Below, one piece after another: positions 33,462 to 41,287 of a stretch of DNA of 64,000 bases. Source of the DNA: CAZDQL01 sp964507325. Lineage in GTDB: Bacteria; Planctomycetota; UBA1135; GCA-002686595. The notes beneath the pieces were generated by a model that was given only the letters and a program-made list of their open reading frames with translations, was not told the origin of the DNA and did not search any database. The translations under genes were made by a program, and so were the position numbers. The stretch is taken from positions 1 to 64,000 of the forward strand of contig CAZDQL010000030.1 in the NCBI GenBank assembly GCA_964507325.1, read 5' to 3'. Numbering within the stretch: position 1 is the stretch's first letter; each line of letters starts with the position of its first letter.

Positions 33462-35783
33462 TCAGCGCCTGCGCGGCTTGTCGAACTTCGATCCCAGGAT
33501 GCGCAGGCAGACGTCGAAGCCCAGGCTGCGCCGGCGGTCCGCCCAGGCGCCGACCAGGCCCTTGCCCAGGGGGGCGACCAGGGGGCGGGTGCGGGTCTCG
33601 GCGAAGACCTCGCCCCGCTGGTTGAGGGTGTGGACCGGCCCCAATTCGCCGTCGGAGTGCACCCGCCGCAGGTAGGTGTGGTCGTAGCCGTAGAGGTCGT
33701 CCTCCCAGGCCACGACGAAGCTCCCGTCCGACAGGGCGGCCGCCTCGGGGAAGTCCTGCTCCAGTGGGCGGGTGGTGAGGGGGACCACGCCCCCCTTCGC
33801 CCGCCCGCGGCGATCCAGGCGCAGGGCGACCACGTCCCGGCTGCGGTCCTGGGGGGGCCCGTCGCACCAGGTGACCAGCGTCACTCCGCCGGCGACGGCC
33901 ACGCTCGGATCCCAGCCGACGCCCCGCGGGGAGGCGGGGAGGTCCAGCTCCTTCCCCTTGGGCGCTCCGTCCTCCCCCAGGAGCCGCGCGTGGATGGTGG
34001 GTTTGGCGCGGCGCTCCGTCGCGTCCCAGACCACCAGAAGACGCCCCCTGCCGTGAACCGCCACGTCGGGACGGGAGCAGGTCTGACGCACTCCGCTGAG
34101 GACCTCGGGCGCCTCCTCCGTGGGCTCGCCGTCGGCGTCGAGTCGGCGGGAGCAGAGGGGACCGTCGCGCCGGCACCAGACGACGACGTACCCGCGCGAG
34201 ACTGCGACCACGGCGGGCGGGTCGGAGGGCTGGCAGAGCTCGCCGGGGTCGAGCTCGATCGCCGCGGACTTCCAGGAGCCGTCGGGGCCCGCGACGCGGG
34301 CCAGGACCCGCGCTGCACTGCGCCCCCCCTCCTTCCAGGCCACGCACAGATCGCCCCGGCTGCCCAGGGCGGCTGCGGGCCAGCTCGGAGGCCCGTCGGT
34401 GGGGAGGTGGTGCTCCTCCTCGGCCAGGCCGTCGTCCTGCGTGAAGAAGCGGGCGTAGAGCCGGGTCTCGCCGTGGCGATCGTCCTCCCAGAGCACCGCC
34501 CCATCCTCGCCGTCACTCGCCAGGGTCGCGTGGTCCTGTCGCGCGCTGGCCTGGTCGGTGTTGAGGCGCAGCGCGGTCCCGAGGGGTGCTTCCGCCTCTG
34601 GGTCGATCAGCCGCGCCCAGACGTCGGTGTCCCGCTCGCGCCAATCGGTCCAGGCGACGAGCAGGCGGGATCCGTCGGAGGCGAGGGCCGCTCCCGCCTG
34701 GGGTCGGGCCTCGTCCGGCAGGTACTCGAAGCGTCGATCGGTTCCGGCGCCCCCGACGAGGACTGCGGCGGAGCCGGGGACCCCATCCGAGGTCACCGCG
34801 GCGAGTCCCCCCGCCACCGCACGGGTGGGGTGGTCGCTGGATCCGTCGGGTGCCCAGGAACGGGCGGGGGTGGTGGGCTCGAGTTCCTCCGCGTCCAGGA
34901 GGATCGCCTGGGACCTCCCGTCCACGCGGGTCGAGAGCCAGGCCCCCCCCCCTTCGGCGGGGGCCAACCCCAGGAGCTCGCCGGGCTGCCGGGAGATCGA
35001 GGACCAGTGCTGGCCATCCCAATAGCGCAGGGCGATGCTCGACCGCGAGTCCCAGGCGAGGAGGGCGCGCCCCCTGCCGAAACCGAGCACCCCCACCTCC
35101 CCGGCGGCGGGATGCTCGGTCCCCGAGAGGATCTCGATCGGGGCGGCAGCCCGGTAGCGGCGGTCGAAGCGCTGCGCCTTCAGGAGGCTGCCGTCCCGCC
35201 ACGCCACCACTCCCCCGCGCTCGGGGAAGGCAGCGGTGGCGATGTCGAACTCCGCCGCGCTCCCCTTGCGCTCGGTGCGCTTGCCCGCCTGGCGGCTCTC
35301 CAACCCGAAGCCGGGGCGGAGGAACTCAGCGTCCTCCCCGAAGAAGCGCGCGTAGACCTCGCAGCCCGCCGCACGGGTTTGAAGCCACGCCACCACCCCC
35401 GATCCGTCCCGCGCCAGGGCCAGGGTCGGTTCGAACAGGCGCGTGGTGCGGTGGGCGTGGATCGGCCGATCGGACCCGCGGCGATTCCCCTCGGAGTCGA
35501 GGAGCTGCAGGTAGAGCCCCAGATTGGCGTCGCGGGTGTCGCGCCAGAGCACCCCGAAGCCCCCTCCGGGAGCGCCGGCGGCGGAGAGCACCGTCTGGAG
35601 GCAACCACCGACCTGGTCGAGGTGGACGCAGGAGTCCTCGAGCAGGACGTCGGAGGGTTGCGGAGGGAGGGGGGGCTTGACGAACTTGCCCCCCCTATCC
35701 TGCCCGCGACCGGTTCCCGGTGACGTCAGGGCGGCCAGTGCCAGAGCGAGGAGGGCGAGGCGGGCGGGGGGAGTGGAGTTCAC
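33462..35783 (-). CDS. Secreted multi-repeat (beta-propeller-like) protein
   Basis: A 773-residue exported protein. GTG at 35781-35783 gives a signal peptide (PARLALLALALAALTSPGTG); the longer upstream frame adds a non-hydrophobic extension and is rejected. The body has roughly a dozen repeats of about 50-60 residues with a WxD core, for example LLVAWTDWRERDTDVWARLI, AVLWEDDRHGETRLYARFF and VVVWCRRDGPLCSRRLDADG. Each alternates a 'value/arithmetic' strand and a described-record strand, a pattern of beta-propellers. No catalytic motif is seen, so binding or structural function is inferred. Confidence 0.75.
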   Translation of the reverse strand: MNSTPPARLALLALALAALTSPGTGRGQDRGGKFVKPPLPPQPSDVLLEDSCVHLDQVGGCLQTVLSAAGAPGGGFGVLWRDTRDANLGLYLQLLDSEGNRRGSDRPIHAHRTTRLFEPTLALARDGSGVVAWLQTRAAGCEVYARFFGEDAEFLRPGFGLESRQAGKRTERKGSAAEFDIATAAFPERGGVVAWRDGSLLKAQRFDRRYRAAAPIEILSGTEHPAAGEVGVLGFGRGRALLAWDSRSSIALRYWDGQHWSSISRQPGELLGLAPAEGGGAWLSTRVDGRSQAILLDAEELEPTTPARSWAPDGSSDHPTRAVAGGLAAVTSDGVPGSAAVLVGGAGTDRRFEYLPDEARPQAGAALASDGSRLLVAWTDWRERDTDVWARLIDPEAEAPLGTALRLNTDQASARQDHATLASDGEDGAVLWEDDRHGETRLYARFFTQDDGLAEEEHHLPTDGPPSWPAAALGSRGDLCVAWKEGGRSAARVLARVAGPDGSWKSAAIELDPGELCQPSDPPAVVAVSRGYVVVWCRRDGPLCSRRLDADGEPTEEAPEVLSGVRQTCSRPDVAVHGRGRLLVVWDATERRAKPTIHARLLGEDGAPKGKELDLPASPRGVGWDPSVAVAGGVTLVTWCDGPPQDRSRDVVALRLDRRGRAKGGVVPLTTRPLEQDFPEAAALSDGSFVVAWEDDLYGYDHTYLRRVHSDGELGPVHTLNQRGEVFAETRTRPLVAPLGKGLVGAWADRRRSLGFDVCLRILGSKFDKPRRR

Positions 35784-35982
35784 GACAGCTTTCAGCGGGG
35801 TGCAACCTGGAGGTGTCCGTAGGGTTTCCCCTCGGATTGAGACATCGTGGAAAGTCCCGGCCGGTGGGCCCGGATCGGCCGGCATATGGTATCCCTGGAA
35901 GCGGGTCGAAAGGCCCGAGGCTCTCTCTCCCTACTCCATCCTCGTTTCCGACCCGCGGATCTCTCCCCGCGGTAAGACACCC

Positions 35983-36093
35983 ATGGCTCCGCACCCGACT
36001 GCGGGAACCCGGGGGCAAGCGCCGTCGACGACGACGGCGCTCCTCTTTGCCTTGGTGCTCGGCCTGCTGCTCTACGCCTGTAGCTTCGGTTGA
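35983..36093 (+). CDS. Possible 36-residue single-helix membrane peptide
   Basis: The frame encodes a short polar start followed by a hydrophobic helix (TALLFALVLGLLLYACSFG) at the C-terminus. A tail-anchored micro-membrane protein is possible. Upstream sequence (gcggtaag) is only a weak Shine-Dalgarno, and in GC-rich DNA such frames occur by chance, so support is limited to the hydrophobicity pattern and the lack of any other gene here. Confidence 0.3.
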   Translation: MAPHPTAGTRGQAPSTTTALLFALVLGLLLYACSFG

Positions 36094-36278
36094 TTGGCTC
36101 TGGCGCATCGAGCTGCAGTAGGTCACGGACACCCCCCGCGCAAGAGGACTCCCCCGCCACCCGCACCTGCCCCCCCACCCAACCCCCTTCCTCCCGCTCT
36201 CCTTCCCCGGCAATCCAGGACTCTCGAATCCCCAGCTCCCGCGGGGTGAGCGAGTCCGGAGTTCGCGGGAGCACGCCA

Positions 36279-36311
36279 CGACCCCCCACACGCAGCGCGC
36301 GCAGGGGGTCG
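36279..36311 (-). terminator. Hairpin downstream of the SelW-like gene
   Basis: CGACCCCC (36279-36286) pairs with GGGGGTCG (36304-36311), 34 bases past the selenoprotein stop codon. There is no T-run on the minus strand, so it may stabilise the mRNA end rather than terminate on its own. Confidence 0.35.
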
Positions 36312-36344
36312 CTGAGTTTCGGGTGGGGCGGTGGAGCGAGCGGA

Positions 36345-36569
36345 TCAGCAGGCGCCCAAGAGCTTCGGAATCTCGCGATAGCCGGGAAAACGACCCTCCG
36401 ACTGCTTCGAGAAGAGGAGTCGGCCGTCGGCCTTCACATCGAAGATACCGTCGTCACCCTCGATCAGCTCGACCTCCACGTCGGTGAGGGACTTTTCCAG
36501 CTCGGCGGTCAGACCGACCGCCTGGGGGAGGAACTTTCAGCGTCCGCAATACTCGATGGATACCTTCAT
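36345..36569 (-). CDS. SelW/Rdx-type selenoprotein with CGRU motif (UGA read as Sec)
   Basis: A 74-residue thioredoxin-like-fold protein of the Rdx family (SelW/SelT/SelH type). It starts MKVSIEYCGR, then UGA at 36537-36539 (codon 11), then KFLPQAVGLTAELEKSL and continues in frame to a UGA stop at 36345. C8-G-R-U11 is the CxxU redox motif of SelW, placed right after the first beta strand. The rest matches the family's second half: GIFDVKADGRLLFSKQSEGR followed by FPGYREIPKLL. GGAG lies 10 bases before the ATG. A SECIS-like hairpin starts 14 nt after the UGA. Stopping at the UGA would leave a meaningless 10-residue peptide. Role probably thiol redox in the cytoplasm; partner unknown. Confidence 0.92.
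36497..36525 (-). promoter_or_regulatory. Bacterial SECIS element of the SelW-like gene
   Basis: In the mRNA, GGCGGUC and GACCGCC form a perfect 7-bp stem (plus coordinates 36504-36510 and 36516-36522) around the pentaloop GGUCU. The loop begins 21 nt after the UGA, in the range of known bacterial SECIS elements. CCAG/CUGG can extend the stem below a small bulge. The loop is the one SelB reads in E. coli fdhF. It lies inside the coding sequence, as bacterial SECIS elements do. Confidence 0.88.
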
Positions 36570-36829
36570 CGGCTCGGGGCTCCGGAGATGGGGGTGGGAC
36601 CGGGTGGTTGGAAGGGGCCCCTTTTACCTCCGCGAGGGTGGGCTGGCACCCCTTTCCCGACGGATCCGTCTCGATCCGGACCGCTGCACATACGCAGGTC
36701 AAACCACCTCGATCCGCACTTGCGGGAACCGGGACGGGTATACGTTCCGTCGGGATCTCTGGTTCCAGAGCCTGATCACCCTCCTCCCACCCGGGCGCAC
36801 CGGCGCCCCCCATCCCCACACAGCTTTCC
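36570..36829. other. Divergent region between the SelW-like gene and the metallopeptidase
   Basis: A 260-base gap between divergent genes. It contains a perfect 12-base palindrome GACGGATCCGTC at 36659-36670 and a small GGGTG/CACCC hairpin near 36636-36652. No gene is evident on either strand. Promoters for both neighbours must lie here, but no convincing -35/-10 pair was found. Confidence 0.4.
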
Positions 36830-39800
36830 ATGAACGAGCGATTCCTGGGCCTCTTGGCCCTCCTCGCCGCCGCCCCCCTGGCCGCGGCCCAGACAGACGA
36901 GGAAACGGCGCCCACGGGTCCGGCCGAATTGCAGGCCACCCTGACGTCGTGGCGCGCGGCTCACGGTGTGAACTGGCGCGCGCAGATCGACAGCAACACC
37001 GGCTACGTCGAGATGCTCTACGGGGGTAACGCTCCGGCGCACTTCACCCCCAACTCGGCCGACGACGCGGACTGGTTCGCCCTGGCACGCCACTGGGTCG
37101 CCGCGACCGAGGGGCTGCACGGGGTGTCCTCCGGCGAGCTAGTGGACGGACGCGTGGTGTACCTGCCCCTCGGCATGGCCAACGGCACCGACAAGCTCAC
37201 GGTGCAGTTCCACCAGGAGATCCTCGGCCTGCCGGTCGAGAGTGCCCGGGTGAACGTCCTCTTCGACACCACCGGCCGGCTGCTCTCGGTGCACTCCACC
37301 GCCGCACCGTCGACGCAGCACTTGAGTGGGCTGCCCTCGGTGAGCGCGAGCGCCGCTTTGCGCACGGCCCAGGCCGCCTTCGAGAGCGAGACCGGGGTGC
37401 CCGCGCTGCACTGCGAGATCCCGGAGCTGCTCCACGCCCAGGTGCTGAACGGCCGCGAGCGCGTGGCCCTCTTGGCCTGGAGCGTCGACGTCTTCAACCA
37501 CGACCAACCGGCGGGCAAGACCTACACCATCGACGCCGTGAACGGCCAGATCGTGCGCAGGGACGAAGCGATCCATCACTTCGACGTCTGGGGACAGCTC
37601 ATGTCGATGGCCACTCCGGGGACCGAGGCGGACCACTCCGGCAACCCGGAGCAGGAGATGCCGATGTCCTACATCAGGGTCAGCTCGTCGAGCGGTGACA
37701 CGACGTGGACCGACCGCGACGGCAACTTCAACTTCGCCGGACTGAACACCGCCGTCGATCTGACGCTCGAGTACAACGGCACCTTCAACAACGTCAACAA
37801 CCAGGCGGGATCGGACTACACGGTCACCTTCAACAACGTGCAACCGGGGACGGCCAACCACCTGGTGATGAACCCCTCCTCGGGGGCGCTGATCACGGCC
37901 CAGGCCAACGCCTACCAGCACATGAACGTGCTGCGCGACTACATCCGCGACACGGTGCCCACCGACTCGACAGCGGACTTCAAAGCCCTCTCGAACACCA
38001 ACATCTCCTCGACCTGCAACGCCTACTTCGACGGCAGCTCGGTCAACTTCTACCAGGCGGGGGGCAGCTGCAACAACACCGCCTTCTCGTCGGTGATCGT
38101 GCACGAGCTGGGTCACTGGCTGAACGTGAAGTACGGCACTGGCAACGGCTCGGACGGCATGGGCGAGGGCAACGCTGACACCTTCTCGATGTACGTCTAC
38201 GACGATCCGATCGTGGGGCGCTACTTCTTCACTAGCGGCGGCTACGTGCGCACCGGCAACAACACGCGGCAGTACTGCGGTGACGGCAACGGTGGCTGCT
38301 ACGGCCAGGTGCACGCCGACGGCGAGGTGTGGATGGGCGCTTCCTGGAAGGTGCGCCGCAACCTGAAGACGACCCTGGGCGACGCGCTCGGCGGCGCCAC
38401 CGCCGACCAGCTCTTCGTGGGCTGGCTGAACGCCTACAACCAAACCCAGATCCACTCGATCATCGAGATCCAGTGGCTGACCCTGGACGACGACAACGGC
38501 GACATCGGGGACGGCACGCCCAACTACCAGGACATCGACTCCGGGTTCCGCGAGCAGGGATTCCCCGGCTACGACCTCGACTTCATGACCTGGTCCAACG
38601 TGACCGACCTGCCCGACGTGCCCTCGGATGCGGGCCCCTACACGGTGAACGCCGACGTGGTGGCGACCCTCACCCCGCCGGTGACCTCGGTCACGCTGCA
38701 CTACAGCGTGAACGGCGCGGCGACTGTGGACGTCCCGATGCCCAACGTCGGCGGCGACACCTACAGCGCTGACATCCCCTCCCTGGGTGGCTTGGGCTTC
38801 GTCGACTACTGGCTCTCCGCCCAAGACTCCGGTGGCGGCAACGAGACCTATCCCGAGGACGACGTGCTCGACTTCGTGGTGGGCGAGATCGTGACCCTGA
38901 CCTCCTGGGACTTCGAAGCCACCGGCGACGAGGGTTGGCAGGGAGGCATGGCCGGCGACACGGCGACCACGGGCCAATGGGTGCGGGGCGACCCGATCGC
39001 GACCGCTGCCCAGCCGGGCAACGACCACACCCCCGGATCCGGGAACGTGAACTGCTGGTTCACGGGCCAGGGGAGCCCCGGTGGCTCGGTCGGTGAGAAC
39101 GACGTCGACAACGGCATCACGACCCTGCAGTCTCCGGTACTCAACATGGACGGGCTGCAGTTCGTGCGGGTCGACTACTGGCGCTGGTACTCCAACGACG
39201 AGGGTGCAGCACCCAACGAGGACACCCTGCGCGTGCGGCTCTCGGGCAACGGCGGCAGCAGTTGGACCACGGTCGAGACCGTCGGCCCCGGCGGCTCCGA
39301 GTCGTCCGGCGGCTGGTTCGAGGGTGGCTTCCTGGTCGACGAGTTCATGACCCCGACCTCGACGATGGTCTTCAAGTTCGTCGCCGAGGACAAGGCCACC
39401 TCCGGCTCGATCGTGGAAGCCGCGATCGACGACGTCGCGATCACCTTCCTGACGGACGGCTGCACGCCGGCGCTGAACTACTGCGTCACGACCCCCAACT
39501 CGGTGGGCCCGGGCGCGGTCATGTACGTCACCGGTTCACAGGACGTGGACGACAACGACCTCCTGTTGAGTGCCGGCATCTGCCCGGCGAACCAGTTCGG
39601 TCTCTTCTTCTACGGCCCGGGCCAAGGCCAGACCTCCGTCGGCGACGGGACGATGTGCATCGACACCGGGAGCTTCTTCCGCTTGCCGGTGGTCCAGACG
39701 GACTTCATGGGCATCGCCACCTTCCAGGTCGACTTCAACTCGCTGCCGCTGGGCGGTGACATCCAGAACGGGGACACGATGAACTTCCAGTTCTGGTACC

Positions 39801-39871
39801 GGGACCCCGCCGGCGGACCGGCCGGGTACAACTTCAGTGACGGGATCTCGGTCGAGTTCTGCGATCTGTGA
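36830..39871 (+). CDS. Large secreted zinc metallopeptidase with C-terminal planctomycete-type domain
   Basis: A 1013-residue exported protein. Signal peptide at 1-20 (ERFLGLLALLAAAPLAAAQ). Residues about 30-230 look like an FTP/PepSY-type propeptide (TVQFHQEILGLPVESARVNV, TYTIDAVNGQIVRRDE). The zinc site is HELGH at 425-429 with a following GEGNAD glutamate near 446, giving a gluzincin of the thermolysin/fungalysin-like clan. A carboxypeptidase-regulatory-like insert precedes it. After the catalytic part come beta-rich segments, then a Cys-framed domain starting NYCVTTPNSVGPG and ending FQFWYRDPAGGPAGYNFSDG, a C-terminal domain I remember from many planctomycete secreted proteins. ATG 36830 fits the signal peptide. 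Confidence 0.85.
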   Translation: MNERFLGLLALLAAAPLAAAQTDEETAPTGPAELQATLTSWRAAHGVNWRAQIDSNTGYVEMLYGGNAPAHFTPNSADDADWFALARHWVAATEGLHGVSSGELVDGRVVYLPLGMANGTDKLTVQFHQEILGLPVESARVNVLFDTTGRLLSVHSTAAPSTQHLSGLPSVSASAALRTAQAAFESETGVPALHCEIPELLHAQVLNGRERVALLAWSVDVFNHDQPAGKTYTIDAVNGQIVRRDEAIHHFDVWGQLMSMATPGTEADHSGNPEQEMPMSYIRVSSSSGDTTWTDRDGNFNFAGLNTAVDLTLEYNGTFNNVNNQAGSDYTVTFNNVQPGTANHLVMNPSSGALITAQANAYQHMNVLRDYIRDTVPTDSTADFKALSNTNISSTCNAYFDGSSVNFYQAGGSCNNTAFSSVIVHELGHWLNVKYGTGNGSDGMGEGNADTFSMYVYDDPIVGRYFFTSGGYVRTGNNTRQYCGDGNGGCYGQVHADGEVWMGASWKVRRNLKTTLGDALGGATADQLFVGWLNAYNQTQIHSIIEIQWLTLDDDNGDIGDGTPNYQDIDSGFREQGFPGYDLDFMTWSNVTDLPDVPSDAGPYTVNADVVATLTPPVTSVTLHYSVNGAATVDVPMPNVGGDTYSADIPSLGGLGFVDYWLSAQDSGGGNETYPEDDVLDFVVGEIVTLTSWDFEATGDEGWQGGMAGDTATTGQWVRGDPIATAAQPGNDHTPGSGNVNCWFTGQGSPGGSVGENDVDNGITTLQSPVLNMDGLQFVRVDYWRWYSNDEGAAPNEDTLRVRLSGNGGSSWTTVETVGPGGSESSGGWFEGGFLVDEFMTPTSTMVFKFVAEDKATSGSIVEAAIDDVAITFLTDGCTPALNYCVTTPNSVGPGAVMYVTGSQDVDDNDLLLSAGICPANQFGLFFYGPGQGQTSVGDGTMCIDTGSFFRLPVVQTDFMGIATFQVDFNSLPLGGDIQNGDTMNFQFWYRDPAGGPAGYNFSDGISVEFCDL

Positions 39872-40196
39872 TGCGGCGCCGCTGACCTGACGGTGCGGGG
39901 TGCGGGGCAGTACCGAGCCCGCCCCCCCCACACACACCCACAGATGGCGGCGGTGACGGCGATCAGACGTGCCTGTGGGTCAGAACGAGTCCCCGCCACC
40001 GGCCGCCGCCGAGCTAGTCGCCCCCCCTGACAAGGGTCACAGGCCCCGTCGCACAGGATTTCGTGAAGAAATGAGGCGAACCGATCCCCCTCGGCGCATG
40101 GGCCACGCCGAGGGGCCGCCCGGCCCCGATTCCGACCGCAACGACCGGATCCCCACTGACCCTCCTGTCCCAGACAGCCTGAGCCCTACCCACTCC
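39872..40196. other. 325-base intergenic region
   Basis: Between two exported-protein genes on the plus strand. An open frame runs through its 3' half, but it lacks a signal peptide and its composition differs, so the downstream gene is started at 40197. No terminator with a T-run or other element was recognised. Confidence 0.4.
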
Positions 40197-41279
40197 ATGA
40201 AGTACCCCCGCACCCGCGTCCTCGCAGCCCTGGCCCTGGGCCTCCCCTGCCTGCTGGCCTTCCAACCCACCGCCGAGAGGATCGCCTTCGCGCCCTCGGA
40301 GGGCTCGACCGTCACCAAGGTGTTCACCAACACGATGAACTTCGGCCTCGACGACATGTCCATGCTCATGAACGGCGAGGAGAACCCGATGATGCCGGAG
40401 ATCGAGATGGACATGCAGGTCGTCCAGACGATCACCGTCTCCGACACCTACGACAAGATGGGTTCCGGTCGGCCGGCGCTCTTGACGCGCTCCTTCGACG
40501 AGATCGGTTCGGACTTCGAGCTGGACATGACCATCGACGTGATGGGGACGACCGAGGAGCAGAGCCCCACCGGCTCCGGCACCTCGCCCCTGGAGGGCCG
40601 CTCGGTGATCTTCGAGTGGAACGAGGAGGAGGAGGACTTCGAGGCCCGCTGGCCCGAGGAGTTCGAGGGAGAGGACACCGAGATGCTGGAGAACCTCGTC
40701 GAGGACATGGACCTGCGCGGTCTGCTCCCCGAGGGTGACCTGGCGGAAGGCGAGAGCTACGACATCGCGCTGATCAACCTGGTCGACCTGTTGGCCCCCG
40801 GTGGCGACCTCAAGGTGGAAGTCGACATGGAAGGGCTGGGAGGCGGCGCGGGTGGCCCCGACCCCGAGCTGCTGACCAACATGCGCGAGCTGCTGGGCGA
40901 CATGCTCGAGGGCAGCGCCCAGGGGACCCTGCGCGAAGTGCGCGGCAGCGGAGACGAGCGCGTGGCCGTCATCGCCCTGGAGATCAACATCGACGCCGCC
41001 AAGGACATGAGCGAGTTCCTGTCGGACATGATGAGCGAGGAGATGCCCGAGGGGATGGAGTTCTCCCTCGACCGCGTCGACGTCGAGTTCGCGCTCGAGA
41101 CCACGGGTGAGATGCTGTGGCACATCGGCGCCGGCCACGTCCAGTCGCTCAGCCTGGAGGGCGACTCGGCGGCCGCCATGGACATGGAGATGGGCATGGA
41201 CTTCGGTGGTCAGTCGATGACCATGGAGATGTCGATGGAGATGTCGGGTACCATGGAGATCACCGTCGAGACGGAATAG
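40197..41279 (+). CDS. Exported acidic, Met-rich protein of unknown function
   Basis: A 360-residue protein with a signal peptide (RVLAALALGLPCLLAFQ). The mature part is strongly acidic (WNEEEEDFEARWPEEFEGED) and methionine-rich, above all at the C-terminus where MDMEMGMDFGGQSMTMEMSM alternates Met with acid or small residues. Met-rich acidic patches can bind copper or other soft metals, but this is inference. ATG 40197 directly precedes the signal peptide. The gene is 8 bases upstream of the first HEASH metalloprotein gene, so it may be co-expressed with it. No family recognised. Confidence 0.7.
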   Translation: MKYPRTRVLAALALGLPCLLAFQPTAERIAFAPSEGSTVTKVFTNTMNFGLDDMSMLMNGEENPMMPEIEMDMQVVQTITVSDTYDKMGSGRPALLTRSFDEIGSDFELDMTIDVMGTTEEQSPTGSGTSPLEGRSVIFEWNEEEEDFEARWPEEFEGEDTEMLENLVEDMDLRGLLPEGDLAEGESYDIALINLVDLLAPGGDLKVEVDMEGLGGGAGGPDPELLTNMRELLGDMLEGSAQGTLREVRGSGDERVAVIALEINIDAAKDMSEFLSDMMSEEMPEGMEFSLDRVDVEFALETTGEMLWHIGAGHVQSLSLEGDSAAAMDMEMGMDFGGQSMTMEMSMEMSGTMEITVETE

Positions 41280-41287
41280 AGTCGACC

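Larger units (their letters stand above)
35784..36344. other. 560-base intergenic region
   Basis: Separates the repeat protein from the selenoprotein gene; both run leftward. It holds one possible small reading frame on the plus strand (35983-36093) and a hairpin at 36279-36311. The rest is pyrimidine-rich on the plus strand from 36125 to 36220. No tRNA or riboswitch was recognised. Confidence 0.4.

Noticed and set aside
36504..36522. More selenoprotein genes in the window
   Set aside because: All other GGTCT/AGACC occurrences I could find on either strand lack a paired stem of similar length or an upstream in-frame UGA. SECIS elements with other loops could have been overlooked.
36537..36539. 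A genome-wide change of UGA to Trp or Gly
   Set aside because: Many intact genes in the window end in UGA at the expected place (for example iscR, clpC, glcD, fdxA-adjacent genes), so UGA is a normal stop.
39872..40196. A longer N-terminus for the acidic Met-rich protein
   Set aside because: The upstream in-frame part is Pro/Arg-rich without a signal peptide; the ATG at 40197 directly begins one.
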